DNA from: Candidatus Gastranaerophilales bacterium
GTDB lineage: Bacteria; Cyanobacteriota; Vampirovibrionia; Gastranaerophilales; Gastranaerophilaceae
Direction of reading: 5' to 3'
NCBI GenBank assembly: GCA_944325105.1
Contig: CALUYW010000005.1
Location: 41,968-105,967 of the forward strand
Length of the DNA stretch: 64,000 nucleotides
The position numbers were made by a program, and so were the translations under genes. Position 1 is the first letter of the stretch. The number at the start of each line of letters is the position of its first letter. Shown piece by piece: positions 1 through 8,636 of the stretch. The notes beneath the pieces were generated by a model, which ran no database searches, had not been told where the DNA came from, and saw nothing but the letters and a program-made list of their open reading frames with translations.

Positions 1-1
1 C

Positions 2-619
2 AACCTTATTGTTGATGAGAAAAAATGCATTGGCTGCGGCATATGCAAGAAAAAATGCTCTCATAGTGCAATAAAGCTTTACGATAAAACAGATTATTTT
101 AAAGAGCTTAAAAAACTAATAAAAAATAACGAAAAAATAGACTGTATCGAGCTGCACTCAAGTGTTGCAAACAGAAAAGAAGTCCTAAAGCTTTTAAGTA
201 AAATCGCCAAAAGATATAAAGGCGCAATAAGCCTCTGTATATCGAGGAAAAATTACTCAACCGATGAGGCTTTTAAACTTATTAATCAGGCAAAAGAAAT
301 TTTAAAAGACAACAGTGACTTTTTTGTTCAGGCGGATGGAAAATCTATGAACGGGGGCTCTTGTGATTTTTCATCAAGCCTTGAAAGCGTTGCTTTTGCT
401 CTTGCGCTCAAGGATTTAGGAATTGACGAAAAGAAAATAATTTTAAGCGGCGGTATAAATGCTCATACAAAAGACCTCTGTGCTAAGTTTTCTCTTTCAC
501 CCCTGGCACTTGCTTTTGGAACTTATGCAAGAAAATCTGTTCAAGATAAAAACCAAGATGAAGCTTTCAAAATTGCATCCGAACTTGTAAAAAATGCTTG
601 CGAGGCCTGCGGTGAGTGA
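2..619 (+). CDS. ldpA: LdpA-like 4Fe-4S protein (5' end outside window)
   Basis: Partial gene: the frame is open from the first bases and the N-terminus lies outside the window. The visible part starts with a ferredoxin-type motif CIGCGICKKKC (CxxCxxCxxxC), then a C-terminal region with landmarks I recall from cyanobacterial LdpA: an IELHSSVANR stretch (VETHTQVGR in cyanobacteria), VQADGKSMNGG (WQTDGRPMSGD), ILSGGINAHT (VQLAGGTNDHT) and LAFGTYARK (GVAYGSYAR). In Synechococcus LdpA is an Fe-S protein that passes redox information to the circadian clock. Here no clock or photosynthesis gene is visible, so the role is probably general redox sensing; that is inference. The gene overlaps the start of tilS. 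Confidence 0.75.
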   Translation, partial: NLIVDEKKCIGCGICKKKCSHSAIKLYDKTDYFKELKKLIKNNEKIDCIELHSSVANRKEVLKLLSKIAKRYKGAISLCISRKNYSTDEAFKLINQAKEILKDNSDFFVQADGKSMNGGSCDFSSSLESVAFALALKDLGIDEKKIILSGGINAHTKDLCAKFSLSPLALAFGTYARKSVQDKNQDEAFKIASELVKNACEACGE

Positions 620-1913
620 TATTGTTTTAAAAGTTCAAAATTTTCTTAATCAATACAATGTTACAGGTAATGTCTTGTGTGCTCTATCAGGCGGCTGCGA
701 CAGTGTTGTAATGACGCATATTCTTGCAAAACTTTTGCCTCAAAAGCCTGTAGTAATACATCTTAATCACAACTGGCGAGGTGAAGAGTCTTCGCGTGAT
801 GAAAATTTTTCAAGAGAATTTGCAAAAAAATCAGGACTTGAATTTTATAGCGAAAAATTAAGCAGCGATGTTAAAAAAACTGAAGAATCAGCCAGAGTAG
901 CAAGATACGATTTTTTTGAAAGTTGTGCAAAAAAATTCAATTCAGATTTTATAATGCTTGCGCACAATAAAAACGATAACGCAGAAACCGTGCTCTATAG
1001 GATAATTAAGGGTACCGGCATTAAAGGCCTTTGCGCAATAAGCGAGAAGAGAGATATTTTCTACAGACCCTTGCTTGATGTTACAAGACAAGAAATTGAA
1101 CTTTACGCTAAAGAAAATAATTTAGAATATGTTAATGACAGCTCAAACGATGATATAAAGTATTCAAGAAACCTTATAAGAAAAGAGCTTTTGCCCCTTG
1201 CGCAAAAAATTAATCCGGATGTGATAAACTCTATCTGCAATTTGTCACATCTTTCAAAACTGCAGTCTGAGATTATTTTAGATGCATTAAATAAAACTAA
1301 AAGTGAAATATGCGAAAACAATAAAATTAATCTTGAAAAATTTCTCTCGCTAAGTGAGGCGCTAAAACTTGAAGTTATGAATGATTTTCTGGCTGACGAG
1401 TTAAAATATCGTGATTTTAAAAGAGTTAAATCCTATGTTGATTTTGTAATATCTAAAAAAAGCAAAAAATCAATCAATTCTGAGCTTTTTCTTGAAGTTT
1501 CGGGTGGTTGGATTTACAAAAGCAAAAAAGAGAAAAAATGCACCGATGAGGTATTAATAAAAAAAGAGGGTGTGTATAATATCGCAAATAAAAAGGTTAT
1601 TATTGAAAAAGTTGACCTGCCCGATGATTTTAAAAATTCTCAAGGATATAAATATCTGAGTCTTGATTTTAGCAAAGATATTATTTTAAGGACAAGGCGC
1701 GATGGGGATATTTTCTGTCCTTATGGTATGCAAAAGGGTAAAATGAAACTTAAAGAGTATTTAATTAACGAAAAAATACCAAGACAAAAGCGAGATAATT
1801 TGCTATTATTAACCTGTGGAGATGAAGTTTTGTGCATAGTCGGTCTGCAAATAAGTAATAAAGCAAAGGTTGATAAAGATAAAGAGTGTTACAGGGTAAA
1901 AGTTGCGGAGTAA
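612..1913 (+). CDS. tilS: tRNA(Ile)-lysidine synthetase TilS
   Basis: Modifies C34 of the CAU-anticodon tRNA-Ile to lysidine with ATP so that it reads AUA; essential in most bacteria. The PP-loop SGGCDS lies at residues 26-31 and the substrate-binding core follows. The C-terminal TilS domain is present (LRTRRDGDIFCPYG, then LKEYLINEKIPRQKRD). The length of 433 aa is normal for the long TilS form. I prefer the GTG at 612 because GAGG at 602-605 gives it a ribosome-binding site; an in-frame ATG at 594 has none. It overlaps the upstream stop codon by 8 nt and is followed after 3 nt by hpt, a common tilS-hpt pairing. Confidence 0.93.
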   Translation: MSDIVLKVQNFLNQYNVTGNVLCALSGGCDSVVMTHILAKLLPQKPVVIHLNHNWRGEESSRDENFSREFAKKSGLEFYSEKLSSDVKKTEESARVARYDFFESCAKKFNSDFIMLAHNKNDNAETVLYRIIKGTGIKGLCAISEKRDIFYRPLLDVTRQEIELYAKENNLEYVNDSSNDDIKYSRNLIRKELLPLAQKINPDVINSICNLSHLSKLQSEIILDALNKTKSEICENNKINLEKFLSLSEALKLEVMNDFLADELKYRDFKRVKSYVDFVISKKSKKSINSELFLEVSGGWIYKSKKEKKCTDEVLIKKEGVYNIANKKVIIEKVDLPDDFKNSQGYKYLSLDFSKDIILRTRRDGDIFCPYGMQKGKMKLKEYLINEKIPRQKRDNLLLLTCGDEVLCIVGLQISNKAKVDKDKECYRVKVAE

Positions 1914-1916
1914 ATT

Positions 1917-2447
1917 ATGTCTGATAATAAAGAATTAAAAGTGTTAATCAATGAAAGTGAACTTGCGGCGAGAATAAAAGAGCTGGGAGATGAGATTAAC
2001 GCGCACTATGGCATAGAAAATGAGCTTACAATAGTTTGTGTGCTAAAAGGTGCGGTGATGTTTTTCTGTGAGCTTGCAAAACATCTTAAAATGCCTGTAA
2101 AAATGGAGTTTGTCAGCCTCTCAAGTTATGGTGATGCGCAAAAATCTTCAGGCAAAGTTTCTGCGCTAAATTTATCTCTGCCTCCGCTTGAGGGCAAAAA
2201 TGTCCTTGTAGTTGAAGATATTATGGATACAGGGCTTACACTAAACTTTTTGCTAGATTTTATTCGTTCAAAATGTAAGGCAAAAGATGTCAAACTTGCC
2301 GTTATGTTTGATAAAAAATGTGCAAGAAAATACCCCGTAAAGCCTGACTTTAGCGCTTATGATGTGGGCGATAAGTTTATTGTAGGCTTTGGACTTGACT
2401 ATTGTGAATTTCAGCGTAATTTGCCATACATTGGCTACTATGAATAA
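1917..2447 (+). CDS. hpt: Hypoxanthine phosphoribosyltransferase
   Basis: Purine salvage enzyme converting hypoxanthine or guanine plus PRPP to IMP or GMP. The PRPP-binding loop VVEDIMDTGLTL is at about residues 98-109, and the C-terminal VGFGLDYCEFQRNLPYIG block is typical of Hpt. 176 aa is the normal size. It follows tilS at 3 nt, so the two are probably co-transcribed. Its last 10 nt overlap the end of the convergent spmB-like gene. Confidence 0.94.
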   Translation: MSDNKELKVLINESELAARIKELGDEINAHYGIENELTIVCVLKGAVMFFCELAKHLKMPVKMEFVSLSSYGDAQKSSGKVSALNLSLPPLEGKNVLVVEDIMDTGLTLNFLLDFIRSKCKAKDVKLAVMFDKKCARKYPVKPDFSAYDVGDKFIVGFGLDYCEFQRNLPYIGYYE

Positions 2448-2974
2448 AAGAAAAATCTTGAAACAATAACCGCGCAAACTATCCCCACCATATCAGCAAG
2501 AATGCCTGTTAAAAGCGCGTGTCTTAGCTTTGTAATGCCAACTGCGCCAAAGTAAACCGCTATAACATAAAAAGTTGTTTCAGAACTTCCCGTGATAATT
2601 GCTGCAAGTTTTGCAACATAAGAGTCTGCGCCGTGAGTATTTACAATGTCGCTAAAAATACCAAGTGTTGCGCTTCCTGATAGTGACCTTGTTATCATTA
2701 AAGCAAGGGTATCGGATGGGATTTTTAGCGCTTCAAGAGGAGTTTTAAAAATTTCATATAAAAACTCGAGTGCTCCTGAGGCTCTAAACATTGATACCGC
2801 TACCATTATGGCTACAAGATAAGGAAGAATTTTAACCGCCACCCAAAAGCCCTCTTTTGCTCCGTCACAAAAAGTTTCGTATAAGGGGACTTTTTTATAT
2901 AACCCGTGTAATAAAATTATACATATTATAACGGGTAAAATCCAGACAGAGATTGTGTTTAAGACTTCTTTCAT
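2438..2974 (-). CDS. spmB: SpmB-like membrane protein (nucleoside-recognition/Gate domain)
   Basis: 178-aa membrane protein with an N-terminal helix, a central domain with ISVWILPVIICIILLHGL and KILPYLVAIMVAVSMFRASGALEFL, and the conserved SLSGSATLGIF and GSSETTFYVIAVYFGAVG blocks of the SpmB half of the nucleoside-recognition family. In Bacillus SpmA/SpmB act in spore core dehydration, but SpmAB-like pairs are widespread in non-sporulating bacteria, where their substrate is unknown. It directly follows spmA with a 1-nt overlap, which supports a two-subunit complex. The symbol reflects family membership only. Confidence 0.8.
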   Translation of the reverse strand: MKEVLNTISVWILPVIICIILLHGLYKKVPLYETFCDGAKEGFWVAVKILPYLVAIMVAVSMFRASGALEFLYEIFKTPLEALKIPSDTLALMITRSLSGSATLGIFSDIVNTHGADSYVAKLAAIITGSSETTFYVIAVYFGAVGITKLRHALLTGILADMVGIVCAVIVSRFFFYS

Positions 2975-3549
2975 TAAAACACCCTCTCTAATATTTTTGA
3001 AATCAATATTGCACTTGCAAAAGAAATCGAAGTGACAATAAGTGTGGGTAAAATTATTTCAGTGGCATTTGTTGCACCTGAGGCTATAAGTATAGCTAAC
3101 ACTGACGCGGGTACAAGTTGAAACCCTGCGGTATTCATTGCAAGTAGAGTGCACATGGCATTTGTTGCAACTTTTTTATCTCCCGAGTTTTCTTTCTGCA
3201 AGTCCTGCATAGCTTTAATGCCAAAAGGAGTAGCGGCATTCGCCAGTCCGAGAGCGTTTGCGCTAAAGTTAAGCGCGATATTTGAGTACGCTTGAGAATC
3301 TTTTTTTGTGTCCTTAAAAATTATTCTCATAACAGGACTTATGGCTTTTGAAAAAAGATTAATAAGTCCTGATTTTTGAGCTATTTTAACAATGCCAAGC
3401 CAAAAAGCCATAACACCAATTAGTGAAAAAGCTACCATAACGGCACTTTGGGATGATTTTAACATGGCATTCACTACCTCTTGCATAGTGCCGTTTATTG
3501 CGGCAAAAATAAAAGAGATGATTATTAAAGCCAGCCAAATTACATTCAT
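2974..3549 (-). CDS. spmA: SpmA-like membrane protein (nucleoside-recognition/Gate domain)
   Basis: 191-aa polytopic membrane protein starting with a strongly hydrophobic helix and carrying the NGTMQEVVNAMLKSSQSAV and NALGLANAATPFGIKAM blocks of the SpmA/Gate family. It is the upstream partner of the SpmB-like protein and they overlap by one base. It sits 3 nt downstream of a small winged-helix-like gene, so genes 4209 to 2438 look like one operon of four. The transported or sensed ligand is not apparent from the sequence. Confidence 0.8.
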   Translation of the reverse strand: MNVIWLALIIISFIFAAINGTMQEVVNAMLKSSQSAVMVAFSLIGVMAFWLGIVKIAQKSGLINLFSKAISPVMRIIFKDTKKDSQAYSNIALNFSANALGLANAATPFGIKAMQDLQKENSGDKKVATNAMCTLLAMNTAGFQLVPASVLAILIASGATNATEIILPTLIVTSISFASAILISKILERVF

Positions 3550-3552
3550 TTG

Positions 3553-4077
3553 CTACCCGCGCAGCTGGTCAACAAAAAATGCCTCGCCTTGTTCGTTTAG
3601 GCAATACCTTACACCGTTTTCATCCTCAATGGTGTCAATAAATCCTCTGTTTCTTGCCTCTTCAATCATTGAGAAATCAACAAGATTTCCTGTGGCTGGG
3701 TAAAATTTTGAATTTAGTGTCTTTAGGGTGAAAAACTCATGTCCAAGGACTTTTTTGATGTAATAAGCACCGATGATAAACTCTGAAAAATCATCATAGC
3801 CGTTGCTGGAATCTATAAACTCGCTCAAGCTCGGTGTTCCATTGTTGACAGGTGCAACTTGAGATGAAAAATGTTCTTCTTTTTGCTGTTGCTGGACACT
3901 GCTTTCTGCCAAGGCACGAAGAGAAATCTCTTCCTTGGGTTCTTCAACCGTAACAGTATTTATACCCATGAAATTTGCAAGGTATTTATCCAGCTCTTTT
4001 GCAATAACTGTTCCGTCTTTTGCAATCACTTCAACTTGCGCGTTATTACATTTTACCCTAAGACGATATACGCTCAT
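3553..4077 (-). CDS. Uncharacterised protein with winged-helix-like C-terminus
   Basis: 174 aa, not recognised. Residues 1-45 (MSVYRLRVKCNNAQVEVIAKDG) look like a small beta-rich domain. A Gln/Ser-rich linker follows (about 55-85). The C-terminal about 85 residues run through an acidic helix (SEFIIGAYYIKKVLG), a HEFFTLKTLNSKFYPATG block, a helix and then a strand-turn pattern GVRYCLNEQGEAFF reminiscent of a winged helix. There are no transmembrane segments. It is encoded between a 41-aa ORF and spmA with tight spacing, so it may regulate or assist that membrane pair; this is inference from position only. Confidence 0.65.
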   Translation of the reverse strand: MSVYRLRVKCNNAQVEVIAKDGTVIAKELDKYLANFMGINTVTVEEPKEEISLRALAESSVQQQQKEEHFSSQVAPVNNGTPSLSEFIDSSNGYDDFSEFIIGAYYIKKVLGHEFFTLKTLNSKFYPATGNLVDFSMIEEARNRGFIDTIEDENGVRYCLNEQGEAFFVDQLRG

Positions 4078-4083
4078 TTGTTT

Positions 4084-4209
4084 TTATCCTTGTTTTTTAA
4101 GTATTTCTTCACGCCATTTGGCAAGCTGTTGCTCAACAAATTCCGCATCATCCGATGAAAGTTCAATTTCAACTTCGCCTTTTTTCATTTTGAAAACATA
4201 TTCTGCCAT
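4084..4209 (-). CDS. Small 41-aa acidic/amphipathic protein
   Basis: Short ORF, M-A-E-Y-V-F-K-M-K-K at the start and W-R-E-E-I-L-K-K-Q-G at the end. It has a beta-hairpin-like N-terminal half (KGEVEIELSSDD) and a helical C-terminal half (AEFVEQQLAKWREEILKK). The ATG is preceded by AGAGGA at 9-nt spacing, and the stop is 6 nt before the next gene, which has its own AAGGA. It would be the first gene of the four-gene spmAB operon. Function unknown. The good ribosome-binding site and operon position are the reasons to call it real. Confidence 0.6.
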   Translation of the reverse strand: MAEYVFKMKKGEVEIELSSDDAEFVEQQLAKWREEILKKQG

Positions 4210-4427
4210 TTTAAATATCCTCTTTTTTTACTATTATGCAACAAGTATATGCTTTTAACAAATATTTTAACAAAAATTTATATGTGTTCCTTGAAAATTT
4301 TAGAAAATTTATTAAATTGTTATTGTTGTCTCATATATTTCGGTCGTTTGTATGAACACGATAAAATACTCTTCTTTTATACTATTAATGGGAGTATCAG
4401 GGTTCAAAATAAAATTGGGGATATATT

Positions 4428-6062
4428 TTGTACAATTCTATTAATCCTATAAATATAACATATAGAAATCCGAGGCAGGGTTATGCCTCTCAAACTTCTG
4501 ATGCTCAAAACCAAGAACAACAATCGCCTGTTTCGTATGAACAAGGAAGTTCGGGCAATAGCAGGCAATTTCCAAACGGAGCAAAAGTTGCAATTGATTA
4601 TACAAAAAATACAATTAACATCTCTCAAATTGTAACAGATTTTAAAAGCACAATTTTAGCTATTAATGCCCCTGATGACATTTCTCAAGAAGTTAGTTCG
4701 TATCTTTCTCTTGTTGAAAAAGAATCTCAGAAAGCTAACCCTTCAAGGGATATTATTGTTTCTAACTTAAAAAACGCCTCAAAAATTTCTGATGAATATA
4801 TCGCAAAAAGCTTAAATAAGCCCTCAAGAGTTGTTGAAGGGTGGATTGACGCTTTGTTTATGCAAAATATCGAACTAAAGGCTGACCCAACGCATATTAA
4901 CCCTGATTTTCAACTTGATATCCCTGATAAGAAAAAACAAAAATCAAAAGAGTCTGCCGCGCCTGTCGAGCATGAAAATATTCAAGATAAGTTTGAGCAG
5001 GTGCAGCCTTTTGCAAGAGAGGTAGAGGCGCAAGATGTTTTGTCTGTAATGCCTGAATCTCAGTCTGAAACGAAAAATCAAACAGAGCAGTATGCACTTC
5101 CTGATTTTGTAGTCAGAAGAGAGCCTCAAATATCAGCTCAGCCTGTGATAGAAGAGGTTGAAGAGGATGATTTTACCCCTGTTAGTGCTATTGAACAAGC
5201 CCAAGTGCTGACCGAGTCTGAGCCCGTCAGTGTTTTTCTTGAGCAGCAAGAACAAATTGAAACTGTTGCAGTAGAAGATACAAAGCCTAAAAAACCTCAA
5301 TATGTAACTACAGAACATGATAGAGTTATTTCAAAATCTCTAAAAGAGGCAAAAACCCTTTTAACCCTTGAAGATGACCCTGCTGCAGCGCTCGAGACCC
5401 TAAATGATGCACTTGGTGAAGTTACTCCTGAAACAAACAAAAACCTGCGTGCCGCACTTCATTTTGAGCGTGGTAAGATTTTTGATGATTATGACTATGT
5501 AAACTATGCGCTTCGTGATTTTTACGAGGCTACAAAGTGTGATGATAATAACTTAAAACTTCAAGCGCATGTCAAAATGGCAAGAATTTATGATGATTAT
5601 ATTGAGTTTGAACCTGCAATGGAGCATTATCAAGACGCAGTTGCCTATGGCGGTGAGGCGGATAATTTGCGTGCACAAGCAAAAATCCTCTCTGAAATGG
5701 CGTCAGTTTATGCGGGCAGATTTGATGTTGAAAATACTCAAATGCTCACAGAATTATCTGTTGAGGCTGCAAAAGAGTCAAATAGCTCTGTTTTATTATC
5801 TCAAACATATTCAAGTGCTGCAAAGAACTATGAATACATAGGCGAAGATGCTATGGCGCTTGAAAATTACAAAAATGCTGTTAAGGCCATAAATTCCTTT
5901 AGCCCTGATTTAGAAACTTATGAAATACTTGCTCAAAATTATGAAGATGCAGCCGATGTAATGGACAGGCTCGGTAATGCCGCTAAGTCAGAGTCTCTTT
6001 TATCAAAAGCTCGTCTGTATCGTCAAAGGATTTTGCTTGAGCAAATGTCAGAGGCAGTATAA
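4428..6062 (+). CDS. TPR-repeat protein with long disordered Gln/Glu-rich segment
   Basis: 544 aa starting at TTG 4428 (GGGG at 4417-4420). The N-terminus is Asn/Gln/Ser-rich and has no signal peptide; residues 45-155 form a helical domain; residues about 165-290 are acidic, Gln- and Pro-rich and likely disordered. From about residue 300 to the end there are helical tetratricopeptide-like repeats (AAALETLNDALGEV, ALHFERGKIFDDYDYVNYALRDFYEATKC, AMEHYQDAVAYG, ALENYKNAVKAI, KSESLLSKARLYRQ). It is probably a scaffold or adaptor; the partner is unknown. Its last 80 nt overlap the 3' end of convergent aroB. Confidence 0.8.
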   Translation: MYNSINPINITYRNPRQGYASQTSDAQNQEQQSPVSYEQGSSGNSRQFPNGAKVAIDYTKNTINISQIVTDFKSTILAINAPDDISQEVSSYLSLVEKESQKANPSRDIIVSNLKNASKISDEYIAKSLNKPSRVVEGWIDALFMQNIELKADPTHINPDFQLDIPDKKKQKSKESAAPVEHENIQDKFEQVQPFAREVEAQDVLSVMPESQSETKNQTEQYALPDFVVRREPQISAQPVIEEVEEDDFTPVSAIEQAQVLTESEPVSVFLEQQEQIETVAVEDTKPKKPQYVTTEHDRVISKSLKEAKTLLTLEDDPAAALETLNDALGEVTPETNKNLRAALHFERGKIFDDYDYVNYALRDFYEATKCDDNNLKLQAHVKMARIYDDYIEFEPAMEHYQDAVAYGGEADNLRAQAKILSEMASVYAGRFDVENTQMLTELSVEAAKESNSSVLLSQTYSSAAKNYEYIGEDAMALENYKNAVKAINSFSPDLETYEILAQNYEDAADVMDRLGNAAKSESLLSKARLYRQRILLEQMSEAV

Positions 6063-7047
6063 GGTTAATCTTTGAGTTGCGGACTTTTTTATCCGACTTC
6101 ATAATCTCAAGGGCCTTGTCGGGGTTCAATTTTACGCTTTTTGGCGCAAGATTGTATTTGTCGATAATTGAAACACCGTAGTTGTAGTAAGTTTCATCAA
6201 TGAAGTTTCTCAATAGCGACGCTTTAAGTGCCATTTTAATACCCTGCGCTACCGCTTGACCGTGGGGTGTTTTGTAGTTTGTGAGCTTTTCTATAGCATG
6301 AGCGTATGTGTGGCCGAGGTTTAAAAGCGCCCTTAGCCCTTTTTCTTTTTCATCCTGCTCTACAACTGCCGCTTTAATGCTTACACAGGCGTAGATTATA
6401 TCTTCAATTTTATCTTTCAGGGTATTTGGGTTTAGTTTTTCAAAAGTGTCAAAAAGATTGAAAAACTTTTTTGCTCCGCAGCTGTTTTCAATAAAAGCGT
6501 ATTTTATAACTTCACCCATACCGCTTTGAAAATCACTATAAGAGAGGGTATTTAGCGTTGTCGGGTCAATTAAAACTTTTTTTGGCTGCAAAAATGCGCC
6601 GATAAGGTTTTTACCATGTTTGTCGTTAAATCCTGTTTTGCCGCCCACCGAGGAATCCACTTGAGATAAAAGAGTAGTCGGAATTTGAATAAAATCCACT
6701 CCTCTTAGAACGCTTGAAGCGCAAAAACCCGCCATATCACCTATAACGCCTCCGCCAAAGGCTATAATGCAGTCTTTTCTCTCAATTTTATTATCCAGCA
6801 GTTTGTTTAAAATATACTCAATTGTTTTTAGGTTTTTATATTTTTCGCCGTCTTTAATGATTATCGTATTTTTTTTATCAAATTTTTTTAAAAAATCACC
6901 GTATATTTTTGCAACTTTATTGTTTGTGACAAGAAAATATCTCCTGTCTTCAAGATGGCTTTCGATATTTTTTAAAATGTTGTTTTCAATTACTATAGGA
7001 TATGATGTATCAATTTCCTTTTTTAAATTAACGCATAACTTTTTCAT
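5983..7047 (-). CDS. aroB: 3-dehydroquinate synthase
   Basis: Second step of the shikimate pathway: DAHP to 3-dehydroquinate, NAD- and metal-dependent. GGGVIGDMAGFCAS, QIPTTLLSQVDSSVGGKTGFN and LNLGHTYAHAIE carry the NAD-binding and metal-ligand (Glu/His/His) motifs. I start at 7047 (MKKLCVNL), where the ATG lies inside the last codons of aroK, giving a 20-nt overlap; an in-frame start further upstream would lie deeper inside aroK. 354 aa is normal. Last gene of the aroC-aroK-aroB operon; its 3' 80 nt lie inside the convergent TPR gene. Confidence 0.94.
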   Translation of the reverse strand: MKKLCVNLKKEIDTSYPIVIENNILKNIESHLEDRRYFLVTNNKVAKIYGDFLKKFDKKNTIIIKDGEKYKNLKTIEYILNKLLDNKIERKDCIIAFGGGVIGDMAGFCASSVLRGVDFIQIPTTLLSQVDSSVGGKTGFNDKHGKNLIGAFLQPKKVLIDPTTLNTLSYSDFQSGMGEVIKYAFIENSCGAKKFFNLFDTFEKLNPNTLKDKIEDIIYACVSIKAAVVEQDEKEKGLRALLNLGHTYAHAIEKLTNYKTPHGQAVAQGIKMALKASLLRNFIDETYYNYGVSIIDKYNLAPKSVKLNPDKALEIMKSDKKVRNSKINLILPLTFAQAKSFDDTDELLIKETLT

Positions 7048-7540
7048 AAATCTCCCGTGCGATTTGCTCAATATTTTTGTTGTCCGTAACTATCTTTTCG
7101 CCTGACTTTTCATACTTTTCAAGCCTTGAAGATAAAATATCTTCAATTGTTTTTTTAGGGTCTTTTGTGTTTAAAAGCGGTCTTTGTGTTTGCTCTTTTA
7201 CTCTGTTATATATTGTTTGAGCATTTGCGCTCAGGTAAAAGACCTCTCCCAGTGACTTTAAAATTTCAATATTTTCTTCCTTTAGTACTGCTCCGCCCCC
7301 TGTCGAGAGGACAAAAGCTCTGTCGTTTTTAAAATTTTTTAGCTCTGAAGTTTCAATTTCTCTAAAGTAATTTTCACCTTTGTCTTTAAAAATTTGTGTT
7401 ATTTTACCGTATTTTTTTTCGATTATTTCATCAAGGTCAAAAAAATCACACTCGAGAATTTTTGCAAGCTCAAGTCCGACGCTTGTTTTGCCCGAACCCA
7501 TCATACCTGTTAAAATTACATTTTTAGATTTTTGTTGCAT
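7028..7540 (-). CDS. aroK: Shikimate kinase
   Basis: Phosphorylates shikimate at O3 with ATP. P-loop GMMGSGKT at residues 12-19, the DLDEII magnesium/shikimate-binding motif, FREIE, and the STGGGAVL shikimate-binding glycines are all present; the lid region RPLL is also clear. 170 aa matches the family. The ATG at 7540 is chosen; a TTG nine bases further upstream is less likely. It overlaps the aroC stop by 17 nt and aroB by 20 nt, so translation of the three is probably coupled. Confidence 0.94.
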   Translation of the reverse strand: MQQKSKNVILTGMMGSGKTSVGLELAKILECDFFDLDEIIEKKYGKITQIFKDKGENYFREIETSELKNFKNDRAFVLSTGGGAVLKEENIEILKSLGEVFYLSANAQTIYNRVKEQTQRPLLNTKDPKKTIEDILSSRLEKYEKSGEKIVTDNKNIEQIAREIYEKVMR

Positions 7541-8627
7541 TGTTTTCAAAATTCTTTTTTATTTCATTAAAATTGTCACAGCCAAACTTTTCAAAAAATG
7601 CGTCTAAAATGACAATGGCGCACATATTTTTTACAACCGTTGCGCAAGCGTCCACCGCACAGGTGTCGGCACGCTCAAAGTGGGCTGATACCGCTTCATT
7701 TGTGTTAATATTTATGGAATTTAGCGCCTTTTTCATTGTGGGAATGGGTTTCATTGAGGCTTTTATGACTATATCTTCTCCGTTTGTCATTCCGCCTTCA
7801 ATGCCGCCAGAGTTATTGGTTTTTCTGTAAATTTTTTCTCTGTCAGAAAAAATTTCATCGTGCACCTGCGAACCTTTTTTATCAGCGCAAGCTGAGCCAA
7901 GACCTATTTCAACGGATTTTATTGCAGGAGTGCTCATAACGGCTTGCGCTAATCTGCCGTCAAGTCTTCTGTCCCACTGAACGTGGCTTCCAAGCCCTAC
8001 GGGGAGGTTTTTTATTGTTATTTCAACATTTCCGCCAAGGCTCTCGCCCTCTGTTTGTGCTTCTTTTACTTTTTGTTCAAAGTTATTTGGGTCATATTCT
8101 CCGCCAATGGATATGACGCGAGCTTGAAGGGTTATACCAAAGTTTTTTAAAATATTTTGGCATATTGCACCAACCGCCACCCTTGTTGTTGTTTCTCTTG
8201 CGCTTGAGCGCTCAAGGATGTTTCTTATGTCTTTTTGGTCGTATTTAATTGCTCCTGCAAAATCAGCATGCCCGGGGCGTACGCGCTCGATTTTTTTAGA
8301 CTCAAGGAGTTCTTTTTCTTCTTGAGTCAGCGAATTTATATCAAGTTTTTCTACACTCATTGGTATGAGCCAGTTTTGCCAGTCACGATTTTTTATTTCA
8401 AGACAAATCGGGGCGCCCGTGGTTTTAGAAAATCTTACACCCGAGTTGAAATGTATGGTGTCATTTTCTATTTTCATTCTGCCGCCGCGTCCTAAGCCGC
8501 CTTGACGGGCTTTAAGTTCTGAGTTTATAAAGTCAAAATCCAGCTCAAAATTAGCTCCAATACCCTCTATTATGGCATTTAGGCACTGTCCGTGCGATTC
8601 TCCCGATGTTAAAAATCTAAGCGGCAT
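7524..8627 (-). CDS. aroC: Chorismate synthase
   Basis: Converts EPSP to chorismate with reduced FMN, the last shikimate-pathway step. The signatures GESHGQCLNAIIEGIG, the arginine/glycine-rich RQGGLGRGGRM, RPGHADFAGAIKY, SSARETTTRVAVGAI and GGIEGGMTNGEDI are intact. 367 aa is typical. First gene of the aroC-K-B operon, 9 nt after the Nif3-like gene on the same strand, so the whole block from gmk to aroB may be one transcript. Confidence 0.96.
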   Translation of the reverse strand: MPLRFLTSGESHGQCLNAIIEGIGANFELDFDFINSELKARQGGLGRGGRMKIENDTIHFNSGVRFSKTTGAPICLEIKNRDWQNWLIPMSVEKLDINSLTQEEKELLESKKIERVRPGHADFAGAIKYDQKDIRNILERSSARETTTRVAVGAICQNILKNFGITLQARVISIGGEYDPNNFEQKVKEAQTEGESLGGNVEITIKNLPVGLGSHVQWDRRLDGRLAQAVMSTPAIKSVEIGLGSACADKKGSQVHDEIFSDREKIYRKTNNSGGIEGGMTNGEDIVIKASMKPIPTMKKALNSININTNEAVSAHFERADTCAVDACATVVKNMCAIVILDAFFEKFGCDNFNEIKKNFENNATKI

Positions 8628-8636
8628 TTTCTCTCC

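Noticed and set aside
594..611. ATG 594 as the tilS start
   Set aside because: Lies deep in the upstream gene with no ribosome-binding site; GTG 612 has GAGG at 6 nt and the usual short overlap.
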